DNA of 64,000 nt from Wuchereria bancrofti (lineage: Eukaryota > Nematoda > Chromadorea > Rhabditida > Onchocercidae). A program made the position numbers and the translations under genes. Where the stretch lies: contig SSBO01000003.1 of assembly GCA_005281725.1 (NCBI GenBank), positions 8,788,479 through 8,852,478 of the forward strand, written 5' to 3'. The first letter of the stretch is position 1, and the number at the start of each line of letters is the position of its first letter. Positions 23,001-37,017 of this stretch are shown one piece after another. Under the pieces are notes generated by a model. That model was not told the DNA's origin. It did not search any database and saw only the letters and a list, made by a program, of their open reading frames with translations.

Positions 23001-26000
23001 TCGACGAAAATCTAGAGTACTGAAAATCTCGGTTCTTTCAATTCTTCTAACTTTGTTTTTCTGATAAATTGAGTTTATTATAATATATAAATTAATAAAG
23101 TAGTCATCAGACCAATCAAAAATATATGGCCTTCCTAGTTCTGAAATATATGGTCTATCAATTTTCTTGATATTAAAATCTAACAAAATGTACAGCAACT
23201 GCTCTACATAAACCTAAATACAACAATTATTCCATTCTCATCTCTCTAATGTTATCTTTTTTCAGTTTTACCTTCCAAATTGTTGTTTTTATATAGTTTT
23301 ATGGGAAATTATTGTAGCACGATCAGAAAATAGTTCATCGCGATATTAAAGGAGATAATGTATTGGTGAATACATACAGTGGTGTATGTAAAATATCTGA
23401 TTTTGGTACGTGCAAAAGATTGGCTGGTCTAAATCCGGTAACTGAAACATTCGCTGGGACGTTACAATATATGGCACCAGAAGTAAGTTTTCTATCTGAA
23501 TGAATTATTGATATTCTATTAATTGAGCTTTACGGTCCGTATCGTCGCCTATACGTATGCTTTTACTTTGTAACAGCTATAACAACTAGTAGCATTAATG
23601 CTGAGATGATTTTCCGGTTTAGCATGAGTTGACAACAGGATTAGCTACATATATGATTTTAATGTTGTCTAATTTTTCACTGTATTTTTACTTAGGTAAT
23701 CGATCATGGACAACGAGGATACGGTGCTCCAGCAGATATTTGGAGCTTTGGTTGTACAATGGTTGAAATGGCTACTGGACGACCACCATTTGTTGAACTT
23801 GGCTCACCACAAGCAGCAATGTTTAAGGTGGGAATGTTCAAGACTCATCCACCGATACCAGATGGTTTGAGTGAACGCTGTAAACGATTCATTTTGAGGT
23901 ATGCTAAATTTATTTTCGGATAGTAATGGTAGTAGAAGTAGTATTTCCATGTGTTAGTATCAGAAATCATTGAAAGACAGATAAGTGCTTATACACTTTG
24001 CAGTGCAATTTCTGATGTAACAATATGTGAAAAAAAAAAACAGTTGTGCAATAGGTCTTTAAAAAATTTTCGTTAAAACAGCAAAATTTTTTAGCGTACT
24101 GTGTCCTTGTTTAGAATTAACTATATAAAATCGTTAATGATCTTTGCCTACAGCTCTTTTGCTTCAATCATTGCTTTTCGTTTTCTAACTTATATATTTT
24201 ATTTATGATTTATTTCATTTACCATTGCATTCTTGGGGTTGTTTTGAGGTCAATTTTGCAGATGTTTTGAACCTGATCCACGTAAACGTGCCACAGCAGC
24301 AGAATTATTAATGGATCCCTTCATACAGCACTTAATACCACATTCGTATTTTTTACTTTTCATTACTAGTTTGTTTTTTCTTTTTTTCATATATGTAATG
24401 GAAATTTGCATTAGTTAATTCTTCACAATAGTTTGTTTCTATTTTAGAAATCGAAGTGGAAGTGCTAATAAAAAACACTTCGAAGCATGGAAATATAATC
24501 GCGGTAAGTTTATGGCATTCTAAATATATGGGCAACATTTTTGTTTTAGAATTAAAAGAAGATGATATTATCAATGAATCATTTGAATTCTTAACGTAGT
24601 CTTATGATGCTTATATCATTGATTGTTACATAACACGTTGCTCATTTTAATGTCAAACTTTTCAGTTGTTAAACTTTTCCACTTAGTCATTCCTTAAATT
24701 TTTGATGAAATGAGAGAAAAAAAAAAACAATTTTTGAAATATTGTATGCCGTTACATTTTTGTCAATCAGTATTAGCTTTTCTTTTATCAAATTTAATTT
24801 TAATACGTAATGCTCATTACTGCTACATTCTAATAATCTATGATCACTTCAAAATTTAATGTCTATTTTGTTTTTCGAATGAATTTCTACGTTATCATTT
24901 ATAACATTTTCATCTTTTTTACTATTAGAATTTCGAGTATTTTTTCTTTCTTATTTTTGTGTTTTTTATACCTGCAGAGAAACCAGGAAGCAAAATAGAT
25001 TTTTCACTTTACATTATATAAAATATGAAATTTGCAGAAATGCAACGTTCAGTGTCCTATATAGGTGCGCAAGGAGAAGCAGATAAAGATACTGAAACAG
25101 TGAAGAATTTACATTTGTTAATTGAAAGTGCAACAGCTCCACGTCTTACATCATATCAATTGGATCATAGTACCATCAGTCCAAATTCTTACAATTTACA
25201 GCTAAGTCAACCTTCATCACCAGTTATTGGTAATCATTTTACATATCATTTATTTCATTTAAAATTTAGTGGCTTGTTTTATTTGATTCATTCATTTTCC
25301 TTTTCTAACAAATTTTTAAATCTATTTTTGGATGAAAAGAGCAAAAGTTGAGATGATTTTTTTGCAGATGATAATACTCACCCGCCGTTGAATTCGTCAT
25401 CACTATATAGTAGTTCTTCGATAAATGGTGCCGTCCCATCATTTGCAAATTCCATTTCTTTAAATCGGATGGCTTCAGATGAAAGTGGAATGTCTTCGCG
25501 TTTCTTTATGCTTAAGAAGGATTCTGAACGTCGTAATACTTTGGCTCGTTTTATGTTGGATTATAAAGTTGAGGTATTCGTTTCATTTTATTTGCATATG
25601 ACTTCATATTGCAGGCATATTAAATTTTTCTTGAAAACGAACACTATTTTTAGGAAATTTAAATATGATCAGATTTGAAGCACCCGAAATTTTATTAACG
25701 TCTTTTTATTTACATCTATTTAATATTAAAGCAGTGTGATATTATGTGAGTTTTGTCTTTTTTTTTTTTGGATTATTTAATCGTTACTAATTTCTTCTTT
25801 TTCTAGATTATTGATAATTGGTATGAGCATCTTACAAAGAGTCAAGTTACGGGTGATTTAGTTGTCACAAAGGTAAGTTGCTGATTGTTGTAAGAAGACA
25901 TGTTGCGATGTTTTATGAAGTTTTTGTAGTATATTATTCAATATGAAAAATTTCAGGAGATGCTATTAACTTTGCTGCTTGGCATGCGCAGTTATTTATT

Positions 26001-29000
26001 TTCAAAAGATACAGCTCCTATACAAGTAAGTCTGTGTGCATTTTTTTTAATGGTCTACTGAAACTTGAAAATATTACAGGCTTCATAATTAGTATATAAA
26101 TTTTCCCAAATAGTGTGTAAAATCAGTAGACTATTTTGAAACTAAGCATTACGTTTAGGAGATATGAATAAATGGAGCTCTTGCATCTGACGTAAAATAT
26201 GAGGTAGTAGTAAGTTTATGAATCAGAAATCTTTAAAAAAAAAAACTGTTGCTCGTGAAAAAAAAAAGTTTTGAAAAGAAGTTCTTGAAATCTTTGAAGT
26301 ATTTATGATCATATTTTCAGGATGCAATTGATACGGTCCGAGCACAGCTTGATTTTGAGCCTGCCGCAATATCACAGGTTAATCTTGCACTTTATGGTTT
26401 TTCAGAAGCAGTACAACCATCACTTCGTCAACAGACCATCAAACCACATTGGATTTTTGCCCTTGATAACTTGATACGGAGTGCTGTGCAAGCTGCTGTT
26501 AGTATCCTTTCTCCAGGTATTATTTTAATAGTATCTTTCTTACGTCAGCAACGATACACGCAAAACGTCTCCGAATTATCTCACTTATCATCACAAATAA
26601 AAATATGTCAGTGTTGCTTTAGCTAGCTGACATGAATTTTTTGTCAATATTAACGTTTATCTGATAGAAAAAAGATTGTATGTCTTTGATGCTGAAATAC
26701 TTATTTTTATTTCAATAGTTATTTTATACAAGGCTAGTTTGTCCGTGTTTTCGATTCAATAGTTATACCGTATTGTTGTATCATTAGTAGGATATATGGC
26801 TACCGTAAGCTTTCATAAAATCTTAATATTTTCCATTGGAATAGACTTAGACCGGTTATTACATTACAGTTTTTTTTTTTTTTTTTGATACCTATTAGAC
26901 CCGTAATATATTAAATATTTTCCCATAACTCTGGATATTTTATCAAGTTTTACAACAAAAATGCATTTAAATGATAACTAAAAATGTAGTATTGAGAGCA
27001 GAAAAAAAAAATAAGAGAAGTTGAGAAGGGATCGCAATTTGCAAATTAAAGAAATGGAATTTGAAACAATAAAATGTGAGTAGAGAATATATTAACTGTG
27101 CGAAAAGATTGGATTTATTTCATCAGAATAAATTATTTGTCTTCTCTGGCATTCTTCGTGAAATAGATACGTTTCACTCTTTGTGCTTATTGATTGTGTT
27201 AGTATGTTTCTTGTTTTTTCTCACATTCCATTTGATTTTTTTCTAATAGCTATATAAATTATTCTCTTTTGTTTTCAGATTTTTAAGGCTCCATCTCTGG
27301 TTTCCGCTGGTTTTTTTCTTTGTAAATTTGTAACATTAGAAATCTTTACATGTAACTAATGAATTATTAGTATTCCGAAGTTAAGATTCAATAGATTATA
27401 TTTTTCTTTCTTGTAATAGCATTCAGTTACATTGATATATAATCTTCTTCCGACAATGATTCAGTTATCTTTTCTAATAATCATGCAGTTAACACATTTT
27501 TGGATTTAAATTAGTAAATTTATTCAGATAAATTTATTTGAAGTTATCATTTGGCATGCATTGATTTGTGGTAATTTGCACTCTTTTTGAATAGCTGTTT
27601 ATGGCGACTTGCACCCCTTTTTTTTTGCTAGCCTTGTTGCTATGGAAGAAGTTTTCTGATGATGCTTTCATATCAGATTACTAAAAGCAGTTGGGGACAT
27701 TTAGATGATAAAATAGAAGCATTCCAGTAATATGGCTGTGTGCATCGGATAAGAATAAGTGGAATTCTCAAGTACGGGTTTTTTAAGAGAAGCTTCAATT
27801 CTTATTCATTTATTTATTCTTTTTAAATCATTTATTGATAGTGATATAGATACCACAACTGGCAATTTTTTCAGATCTATCAGCAATGTTATCGGTACAG
27901 GATGCGCCAGGTAATCGTATGTCATCGATATCTCGTGAAAGTGGTGGTTCTCATAGTGAACATTCAACTGTGGATAGTCAATCATGTTCTGTATCACGTG
28001 GTATTACACGAGAAGCTATGTGGGGTAATTTTTCACCTGAAATGAGGAAAGAAATGCGTGCACTGGTTGATGAGAATAGGAGGTAAAATTAATTGTCATT
28101 CTTCTCTTTTTATGATTTGAAAATCTTGAGCAGAATGTTTTATTTTAAACGATATTTCTTAGCAGTAGTTATTTATTTTTAAAATTTCAAAGGTATTCTG
28201 CATTTTAGTTTACTTTCCTCCAATTTCTTTTTTTTTTTTTTCTTGCTTGAATTCTCCCCTTTACAAGTGATTCTTTCAGATTATTTGAGGAATTGGTTGC
28301 TGTTGAACGTGAGTACAATGAATTACTTCAGACTACTCTAAAAGAGAAAAGATTGCGTGTGGAACGTTTGTCTGATTTATTGTCCGATAACGATAATACA
28401 CTTAGCAATCAACAATTGCTAACGTTACCATCGTTACCATCCGGTTTTCCCTTATCACCGTTAGAAACCAAAGCTGATTCTAAATCTTCGCCAATATGTA
28501 CAGTGGGTAGTATTCAATCCTTGGAACAAGAACCATTTAATCGCCTTGAAACTTCATCGTGAGTCAATTAATTTCTTTAAGTTGAATTTAAATTAATTTA
28601 GAAGGAGGAACTGGACTGAAATCAATCAAATTTTTGTTAAAATTTAAAAAAAAACCATTATAATATATATATATATATATACAAATTGAAGTCATACCAT
28701 TCATTGCAATTGTTAATTTCAATATTTCTTTTAAGAAATGTTCGAAATGATGAATTGGCACAATGGTTACGTTCTTTTGGATGTGATAATGCTACAATAA
28801 GACGAATTCAGGAGGAAGAATATACAAAGCAAGATCTTCTCGATTTTGTCACACGAGAAGACTTAATGAGACTTAATCTAAGGTATATCATATTAAAATA
28901 GCGAGTAGTACTAATTTTGTTAACTACATGTAAACGAAAGAAGGAAACGGAGAGAAATAGAGAGTGAAAATTATTATCTACTGTAATCCTAGCTATAATT

Positions 29001-29314
29001 TCAACAAATTTCAATTGTTCATTATAAACTGTCTTTCATAATTCCTGAAAGGCATAACTTGGTATTCTGCATATATCTTTTTGATGTAGGTTATATTTCC
29101 AATAATTTGCCAATCTGCTACATTTGTTATATTTTACAGAGGTGGTGTAGTGTGTCGCATTTGGCGAAAAATTTTGCAAAATCGTGAACATCAACGAATT
29201 TCCGGTTTTTCAAGTCCAGCGGATTTTCATTCGAGGCATAGTTCATCAGAAGATTTTCATTCAATGCCGAATGATCAAGAAATATTCGCCGTTACCGAAT
29301 TGAACAACATATGA
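17095..29314 (+). CDS. nsy-1: NSY-1 / ASK1 (MAP3K5/15) apoptosis signal-regulating kinase, complete
   Basis: This MAP3K drives p38 and JNK cascades in stress and immunity. Its 28 phase-consistent exons give 1449 residues: 17095-17253, 17673-17777, 17978-18181, 18341-18475, 18777-19015, 19481-19597, 19829-20121, 20308-20467, 20679-20859, 21160-21256, 21546-21687, 21766-21856, 21931-22025, 22372-22553, 22680-22783, 23318-23482, 23696-23898, 24262-24345, 24448-24503, 25038-25229, 25368-25573, 25807-25872, 25957-26025, 26321-26516, 27875-28082, 28280-28558, 28736-28882, 29140-29314. The N-terminal half matches the ASK thioredoxin-binding and TPR-like central regulatory regions ([46 protein letters not shown]). 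The kinase spans about 652-915: GRGTYG loop, Lys678, HRDIKGDN with Asp777, DFG 796-798, APE to 823. A conserved [12 protein letters not shown] block, a coiled coil near 1250-1290 and a C-terminal SAM domain (about 1344-1410) follow. The length agrees with the family (human ASK1 is about 1370). The start is the first Met after an in-frame stop. Confidence 0.93.
21931..24345 (+). other. protein kinase domain of NSY-1, exons 13 to 18
   Basis: All catalytic elements are intact: glycine loop [18 protein letters not shown] with the ATP-binding Lys, [23 protein letters not shown], the activation segment [34 protein letters not shown], and [15 protein letters not shown]. The Thr of TETF aligns with the activating Thr838 of human ASK1; the next Thr of the human segment (TFTG) is Ala here. 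An intron of 534 bp separates the lobe around the hinge from the catalytic loop. Confidence 0.9.
26517..27874 (+). other. largest NSY-1 intron, no gene inside
   Basis: This 1358-bp intron separates the conserved ASK C-terminal regulatory region from a Ser-rich linker. It holds poly-T and poly-A runs and no convincing exon on either strand. Confidence 0.6.
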
Positions 29315-31096
29315 CCTCCATCTTCTGTAGTTGTTGCATGTATATATGTATGTATGTATACGTGTATTTGTATATTTTAATGTTTGAAGAAGTAAACAAA
29401 CTTTTCCGGTAATTTAACAGACAGGAAATAACTTTCTTTTTTCTCTTATTTAAAGCTTATATTTCATCTTAATCGTTTATTTTAGTGTTAAATATTTTTC
29501 TGGGAATCCTATTTCTGGTATTGCTCTTTATTTCATTCTTTGCTCTCTTTTATAATTGTGTACCATTTCATCCTTTGATTTTGTCGTCGTCATTTGTATT
29601 AATTTAATATGTGCTTTCAAAAAGGCAATTCATACTTTAATCATAGAATTTTCCACCAATCAGCAAAAGTATTTTTATTGTTAGTAACTTTATTTATTTC
29701 TTTCTTTGGAGGTATGTTGGAATTTTTTTTTTCCTTTTTATCAGCAATTCAAAAAATGCTGTATATAATTTAAGTATTGACCTTCTTACCTACTTTCAAG
29801 GTTATTAATATTGTTGATGATACGATATTTCATTAAGCCTTGTTGCAGCTTTAATCGAATATACCAGAACAAGGCAATGATGGAATTATCTTTGTGAAAG
29901 ATAAGTTATTAGCACTACAGTGTGTATTTTTAAAATTTTAAATGAGAAATGTAGTTATAATATTTCCGAAGTATATACAAAGTGTACATTGATGTTTGAT
30001 GATTTTTCTTCCTTCATCGATTTTTATCTTATTTATTGAGAAAATGAGAAAAGATGTAATAATGAGTAATTGCGGTGGAAAATTAAAAGTTGTAAACTTC
30101 ATGAAATCTGTGAGATAATGCAGTAAATTTGTCATTATCTAGATGGGATTTGAAAGAATAGGACAGAGTAGTTCTACAATTCCTGATTACAGGGAACAAA
30201 AAAACGGAACTGATAGGAGTAGTAGTTATGATTATTAGATATAATCTTCACCTAAAACTATCAAAATCTAAGTCACATTTTTCTTGATGATTGAAAGTAC
30301 TATCTCAATTAAAAATGGATATTTTTAAATATCCATTTTTAATAGAGAATGTTTCCTTTCCTTAAGCATTTTGAAAGCTTCTCGAATTTTTTTGAAATAT
30401 TGTGTTTTTAGTAATGAATATTTGCTTGCATGATTTGTGTTTATCAGACTATTCATGCAGTTTGCACAGTTAGTTTTCAACTAATATCTCAGATAATATT
30501 CGTGAGAGCAAAATTAAGAAAAATTATAAAATTTGATGTTTATCATGATATACACACAGTTCTACTCAGTTGTAATTGTATAATCAACAGAGAAGGAGAA
30601 ATAAAATAAAATGGGAGAAGAAATGGAGACGGTATATTTTGTTTTACACATTTTCTTGTTATTATTTAGAAGTAGAGGCAGTAATGAAAGCAACACCTGA
30701 AAACAAAAATAAAGCATTTAAGAACTAAAATAATGGCAGTGCAGGAAATTTACATATAACATAAAGATTAATCAAGTGTGATTAATTTAGCAATTAAACA
30801 GTCTAAGACGATATATGAGTCTTTTTTTTTTCTTTTCAGATTAAATTTGATATCAGCCTTCTTTCTTTCTTACTAATATTAAAAATAAGAAAATATACTT
30901 TAACTACTCCTTCAATGTTTCTACAATTGAAATAACATGTAAGAAATTTGAATTTCAGAGGTAACTTAATGGTAGCAAGAGTCCAACATGTTAAGTAGCC
31001 AGTACTAAATTATAAACCTTAGCAGACAATTTATACAATTATTTCAAACTTGAATAAAATGTTCAATTAATTAACCGTTAATGCAATAAGTAAGTG
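29315..31096. other. intergenic space between convergent NSY-1 and PP2C-like genes
   Basis: It contains the 3' UTRs of both genes, a short tgtatgta repeat just after the NSY-1 stop, candidate plus-strand AATAAA signals at 30605 and 30708, and a perfect inverted repeat at 30308. No coding frame was supported. Confidence 0.55.
30308..30343. repeat. perfect 17-bp inverted repeat with a 2-base centre
   Basis: attaaaaatggatattt, two T, then its exact reverse complement. It lies between two convergent genes and would form a tight hairpin in RNA from either strand. Confidence 0.9.
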
Positions 31097-34000
31097 TTAA
31101 TAAGCTTGTGATTTTTTCCTGGGTGATGAATTGGCAGAAGATACTTTCTTCGAGAATGCATTACGTGAGGATAATTCCCCATTTGGTGTTCCAGCAGCAC
31201 TTGTCTGAATTATGCTACGAGCTGAACCCATGAGACTACGAATACGTTGACGTAGTGACAACATTTGTGGCCTTTCAGTTTCACTACCACCATAATTATT
31301 CCTAGATGGAAGTTTAATAATAAACCAAAAGAGAATTCTAAAATTAAGAATATCTATTAGTTTTAGTGTAAAAGTAGAAAAAAATATTTCAAAAAAGAAA
31401 AAAAAGAATTTACTTTGTTTTCTGATCTTCATTTATGGATTCACTTGCAGAATGCTTGAGCACTACAAATTTTTTTAACCATGTGACATCCACTGAAAGC
31501 GTATGTCGACCAATGGATCCACGTGGATGCTTTTTATGGATTTTAACATCATCTGATTTATTTGATATCTAAACATATGAAAATGTGAAATTACAAAAAA
31601 ATTTAATTAGCTACACCTCTAAATGCCAGAACCATGAAATACCTTAGCTATAACTTTCATTAGCAAATGAATTGATTTTCAATTTGCTATAAATAATTTC
31701 GATGATTACAAGCCTAATTTTGTGTAACGGTTAATTTGAATAAATTTATAATCTTCATTCATTTGAAAATATAAAACTTACCGGTATCTCTTGATCACAG
31801 CTACTATTTTTTATTTCTTTATTCATTTCAGTTAATTGCAATTGTGCACTATCAACATTCATGTTTAGTGTTGCAGTTGCTTTTTCTGGATCATTGCATG
31901 GTACAGAAATTTGTGTATGTACCATGAAATTGTTTTGTACAGTGAAATTTACATTGCATGTCATTTCTTCCTGATTATTTCCCATTATTGATGATTTAAC
32001 ATCTACTTTTGCTTCGTTTTCACAATGTATAGTTGAAATTGAATCATTCAAACAATCATTTAATAACAATGATTTCTCACTTGTTGCATCTAAAATAAAA
32101 TATGGACAAAATAAAATTACTGCTTCTAATTTAAAATTCTACCTAAACTAACTATCATAAATGCAATGATGTGAATTAACTAAAACTTTATGTTATGAAA
32201 TAATTTCAGCTAAATTAGTACAGAATAGGCAGTTTTCTTGATAATTTTTGACATCACATGTAAATTTTGAAAATTTAAACATTTATCAATTTAAACATCA
32301 ACAAAAAAATCAAATTATTTTCGTTTATTTCATGTAATTTAGTTTCAATCGCTTTTTCTCAGTTTTTGATAAATTATGTGTAATTTTTGCAAATGTACAT
32401 ACCATCATCACTTGGCCAGATTCCAACTTTAAAAGCTACAACCGTTGCATGATCTAATTTTCCAGGCATTTCACTCAGTTTACATCGTACCATTTTACGA
32501 TGATTACGTTGCTCACTTTTTGTCAGATGTTTCTCAATGTGATACAATTCTGGGTCCTCCAGAGTTCGGCGTTTTGCCCTAAAAAAGATGAGAAATTGAG
32601 ATAAAGAAAAAAACACGAAATGTAAAAGATAAGCGGAAAGAATAGTTATGTACTTTAAAGACGAATAGCTAATATATCAAACAACTATACTTTTTTTTTT
32701 TGGTTCCGAATCTAAAATATTGTACAAAGCGATAATAAAAGATATTCTTCTCATATGGACAAAAGTGAAGCACTTTAAATATTAGAAATAATAAAATAAT
32801 TAACAGTGCTTCTTTCCATATTTTTACCTTCTGCATTGTTAATTATGCTGCATAGCAGTTTTGTAAATCTTTTTTACTCTTGTTTTTTTATTTTGTAAAT
32901 CTTTTTTTACTAAGAAAAAAAAGGCCAAAGCACTCTTGCTAAATAAGCCATTACAGCCAAAATTCAAGTTGAAAAGAATAAAATAAATATTGAAAATCAT
33001 TAAGTAAACTGTAAAACTGAATGCTACAACGATAAATGAAAGAAAAAAGAAATCCAATTTTCATGTAATTAAGTTATTCGTTCCTTTTCACTTTTATCTC
33101 TACTCAAAAAGTTTATTCCAAAAATCACTTTTAACAAGAGTCCTAGTATGCTAGTTATCAGAAATCTGAAACTAAAATCAACTAAAACATATGCATGAAA
33201 ATTCATAAACATAAGCTTACATGGATAGCTGCCGAGCAAATTGAATGAGATTATGACACACTTTACTAGCACTAACAACAACACCATCACCAATCGGTGA
33301 TCTTGATCTACGTGATGGCGAAGATCTTAGTCTCGACATGGGTGGAAGGATACCATTTGAAATTATATCACTCATCCTCAAAAAAGGACATCTTTTATAA
33401 TAATTATTACAACAGAATACAGATAAAATATCGACAAAATTGAGAAACATTTACAAAATTTCTCTTCAGCTTCGAAAATTTAAAGTCTGAAAAAAAATCA
33501 TACTTCAGATTCAAAACAAAATTTTTCTTTTTCAATTTTGTACAGATATAAAATTGAAAATTGTAATACCTTAGCAACATTAACTCGTGACGCTCTTCAG
33601 CATTAACACATGGAAGTGACGCATTGCAGGTGCGTATTCGAGCAAATTCAACATCTCGGTTTTTATCATCACTATCTACTGATCTAAAAAGAACAGATTT
33701 TGCTCAAAATTCCATTCAGTAATTTTGTAATTTTAAAAACATATATCTAAAACTACTTAACAACTTAACACAAAACAACATCCACAAGCAAATAAAATAT
33801 GTTACATTCGATGACTATAATTAATGGCATGCTATTAATGAATTTCAATTAAATTTAGAAACAGATTTCATAATAAACATTTATATAAATAATTTTGAAA
33901 GAAATGTACATTACAACTGGTTCGCATTTTTCTGGAGGATTGATTTGTTCTGAAGGCCTCTTGATAACACAAAATTTTCCAACTACCGGGTCAAAATTAT

Positions 34001-37000
34001 CAGACACACCATCTGATGTTATGAATATCACATCATCTAAAACAAAAAAAAATCTTTTTCATACCTTCTAAATAAACTTCAGATATGAGTAACATGATTA
34101 TCCATAATCTTTTTTTTTTTTCGAATTCCTTATTCATGCACTTTTTTGATTCCTTCCGTGGAATAAAGTGTTGGAAGCTTAAGTTCCTACCTGGTTCTAC
34201 GAAGGTCATAGAACATGTAAGATTGTGCAATTGAGGATTCGTACCGTCAACAGGTCCCAATGCACCACCAGCATCACGCATATCACGCATACTGCATATA
34301 TCATGTGAAGCAATTGTAATCTTTAAATGAATATAAATCAAATCAAATTTAAGATATTTATTAAGTATAATAAGCATTGAAATTTCAAAGTTTCAGCAAT
34401 AAAGATGATTACATTTTAAATCAACTATCAGATATTTGAATTCTTTCAATGTACCTCTTGAACACCAGTTTTCGGATTGTACACAAAACATAATGAATCA
34501 CCGACATTACAAACGCATAGTACCCATGTAGTACTTCCTTTCAGTTGTACTGCAACAGCTACACATAGTGTTGTTAGAAGGCCACCTTCTTGTAAAATTA
34601 GTGCATGAGCAGAATGAAATGCACCAAGTAATCTATGAAATACCTCCTAAAAATATTTTAAAAAGTAAGAAGTCAAATCAAAATTTGACTAAATATTTAG
34701 AAAATATAAAATGATCAATGAGCAAAATTTTACATCAGAATTGTTAACTAATAACAAGTTAAGAGAATGAGCGCAAAAAAATGCCGACCTATCTGATATA
34801 AATTTTTACATGTACATAAAGACAAGATTCAATAAACAGATAGGCAAATAAAATGATGTCTCCAAGGAATTGACTATGAGTGACATCCTATCCACAATTC
34901 TAGAAATCTTTTCTATCTAATAACAGGAGCTACTTTATTGCAGTCTACTTTCATTCTATAAGCAATTGCATTATTTAACTAGCTACCATGTGTTAGTTAA
35001 ACAAGATAGTTTACATTGAGTCAGTTTTCCAAATACAGTTATAGCAATTATAGCAATAATTAACTATTTAATCTATTTCTTTTATTGTTCTTCTCAACAT
35101 CAAAACTGTAAAAGCAAGATACTTTGGTCAATAATGTTATCTTCTCCAGTCCTGTTTTAAAATTTAACAATAATGATTAAAATTTTAGGAGAAAAAAAAA
35201 ATGAGTAACGAACAGTGCTTGTTCTACATTCCTCTGCGAAAAGATGATAATTAAGATGATCAATAGCTCCTCGTATTGCACATCGTGCAGCTAAACGAGC
35301 TCCTTCACCCCAATTAACACCATCCGCTAATGCCATTATAACATTATTATCTCGAGCTACAATACCAAAAGCATCTGCTATTGGATTACCAGCATTAACG
35401 CCTGTCAATGGATTTTGTTCATAAAGTGTTGTTGATAATCCGAAGCAGCGTTCTTCATTAAAACAATTCCAGTTATAACTTTCTAAAAAAAAAGAGAGCT
35501 ATAACTGTAATAATAGAATGAAAAGATTACAAAATAAATAGGCTTAGGTTGACATTATTGGAATGGCGTAATATAATTATAATATAAATTATCAAAAGAA
35601 AATAGCAAATTAAGCATAGAATGAATTTTAGAAGAATTCGTAGCGAGATTTTGCAATTAAGATTTTAAATTCGAAAAATTAAGAACAGTTATACCAGTAT
35701 CTGATCGTACTGCTGCATCTCCCATAACCAATGAATCAATCAGTGAGGTATATGAACCCATCAAACCGGATGACGACTGCCGTAAATGATTATGTTGCAG
35801 AGTTTGAAATTCATCATCATTCAAGGAATGCTCTATATCTACTGACAAATCACCATCAAAACTTAAGCAAAATTCATCATCTAAATTTGCCATTCGAACA
35901 ATCGGTTGATGACGTATGCCTACCACCTGAAAATTTTGAAAAAGTTAATTTTGAATTTACCGATAAACTTCTTATAAACATATAAAATGTGAGAAAGTTA
36001 ATTTGTGAGAAAAAAAATGTGGGAAAATCAAAAGTAAATTATATATTACAAAAGTTGGCTGATTTATCAACGTACCTCCATAAGTCCCCCTTCTGGACCA
36101 GTATATGAAGCACAAACATTCTTAGATAAAGGTTCCAACAGCAAAATAGGCAAATCAAGACCCGTTTTACCAGAATAAATTTCCGTTCCATATTTCACAC
36201 CAGTTTTTTTACTAAAAGAAATTAATGGAACAAAAACATTAAGTGTAAAAAATATTGCTAAAATTAAAAACTTCTGGATGAATTTTAATAAATTCTTGAT
36301 AGATTACAAATTTTTATATTACATATTATATCTTTTTTATATTACATATTATAATTTTTATATTATATATCTTCTCATATTACAAATTTGACATCATAAT
36401 AACAAGGAACTACCAATATAAGATACACTTCCCGATGCCACAAAGAAGTAACATAATGTATAATGTTTAAATTATTTATGTAATGTAAATAATTTGTAAA
36501 ATCAAAATTTTCGAAAAATTTGATGAACTAGAATAAACTGGAATCCATAGATAAACATAGCAAATGCTGCATTCAAATTTTAACCTCATTTAAAACAGGA
36601 AAATAATGACAAAACTTTACATTTTAAATTACAGAGAAATTCAGGAATGATTACTGCTTAGGATAAAAAAAATCGCAATTCTAGTACTTCAATTTAAAAG
36701 CAAACCATATTTTCTAACCATGTATTTGATTTTAAATTGCATAAAAAGTTCGCACACCTTTTATAAATGCACTGTGAAATGAAGGAATTGCTAGTTGTTG
36801 GGGTTAACAGTGAGCAATCATCAGGAATACACGAATTAGGAGTTGTTGGAGTTGTGACACTAGTACCATTATTTGTAATATATTTACCATTTTTATCACC
36901 AATTAAATTGTCATCACCATTCTCATTATCATTATCGTTACTGTCATCGGGAGATAGAGATGAAAATGTGGTACGTAACAAACCATATACTTTTTTCCGG

Positions 37001-37017
37001 ATTGATGATGAAGGCAT
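31097..37017 (-). CDS. atypical PP2C-like (PPM family) domain protein, CG9801-like, complete
   Basis: Thirteen phase-consistent exons encode 819 residues: 37017-36758, 36211-36076, 35926-35695, 35482-35214, 34646-34455, 34320-34191, 34036-33910, 33683-33570, 33376-33221, 32578-32403, 32089-31782, 31568-31414, 31301-31097. PPM phosphatases remove phosphate from Ser/Thr with two metal ions. Family blocks visible are GNPIADAFGIVARDN then MALADGVNWGEGARLAARCA (Asp263), TLCVAVAVQL, WVLCVCNVGDSLCFVYN, DDVIFITSDGVSDNF (Asp415, Asp419) and GKLDHATVVAFKVG (Asp581). The resemblance is to the insect 'PP2C-like domain-containing protein CG9801' group rather than to classical PP2C. An Asp/Asn/Thr-rich N-terminus, an Arg/Ser stretch near 497-517 between the last PP2C blocks, and a basic Ser-rich tail are low-complexity. 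The canonical first Arg/Glu-Asp motif is not evident, so activity is uncertain. The ATG follows a TTATTTCAG acceptor by one base. Confidence 0.87.

Noticed and set aside
24979..25020. A possible NSY-1 exon after TGCAG reading EKPGSKIDF.
   Set aside because: It ends in a stop with no donor in phase; skipping it to the acceptor at 25037 keeps the frame.
26199..26222. A let-7-like seed, tgaggtagtag, inside an NSY-1 intron on the plus strand.
   Set aside because: The bases on both sides contain no stretch that could pair with it to form a precursor hairpin, and the match ends after 11 bases.
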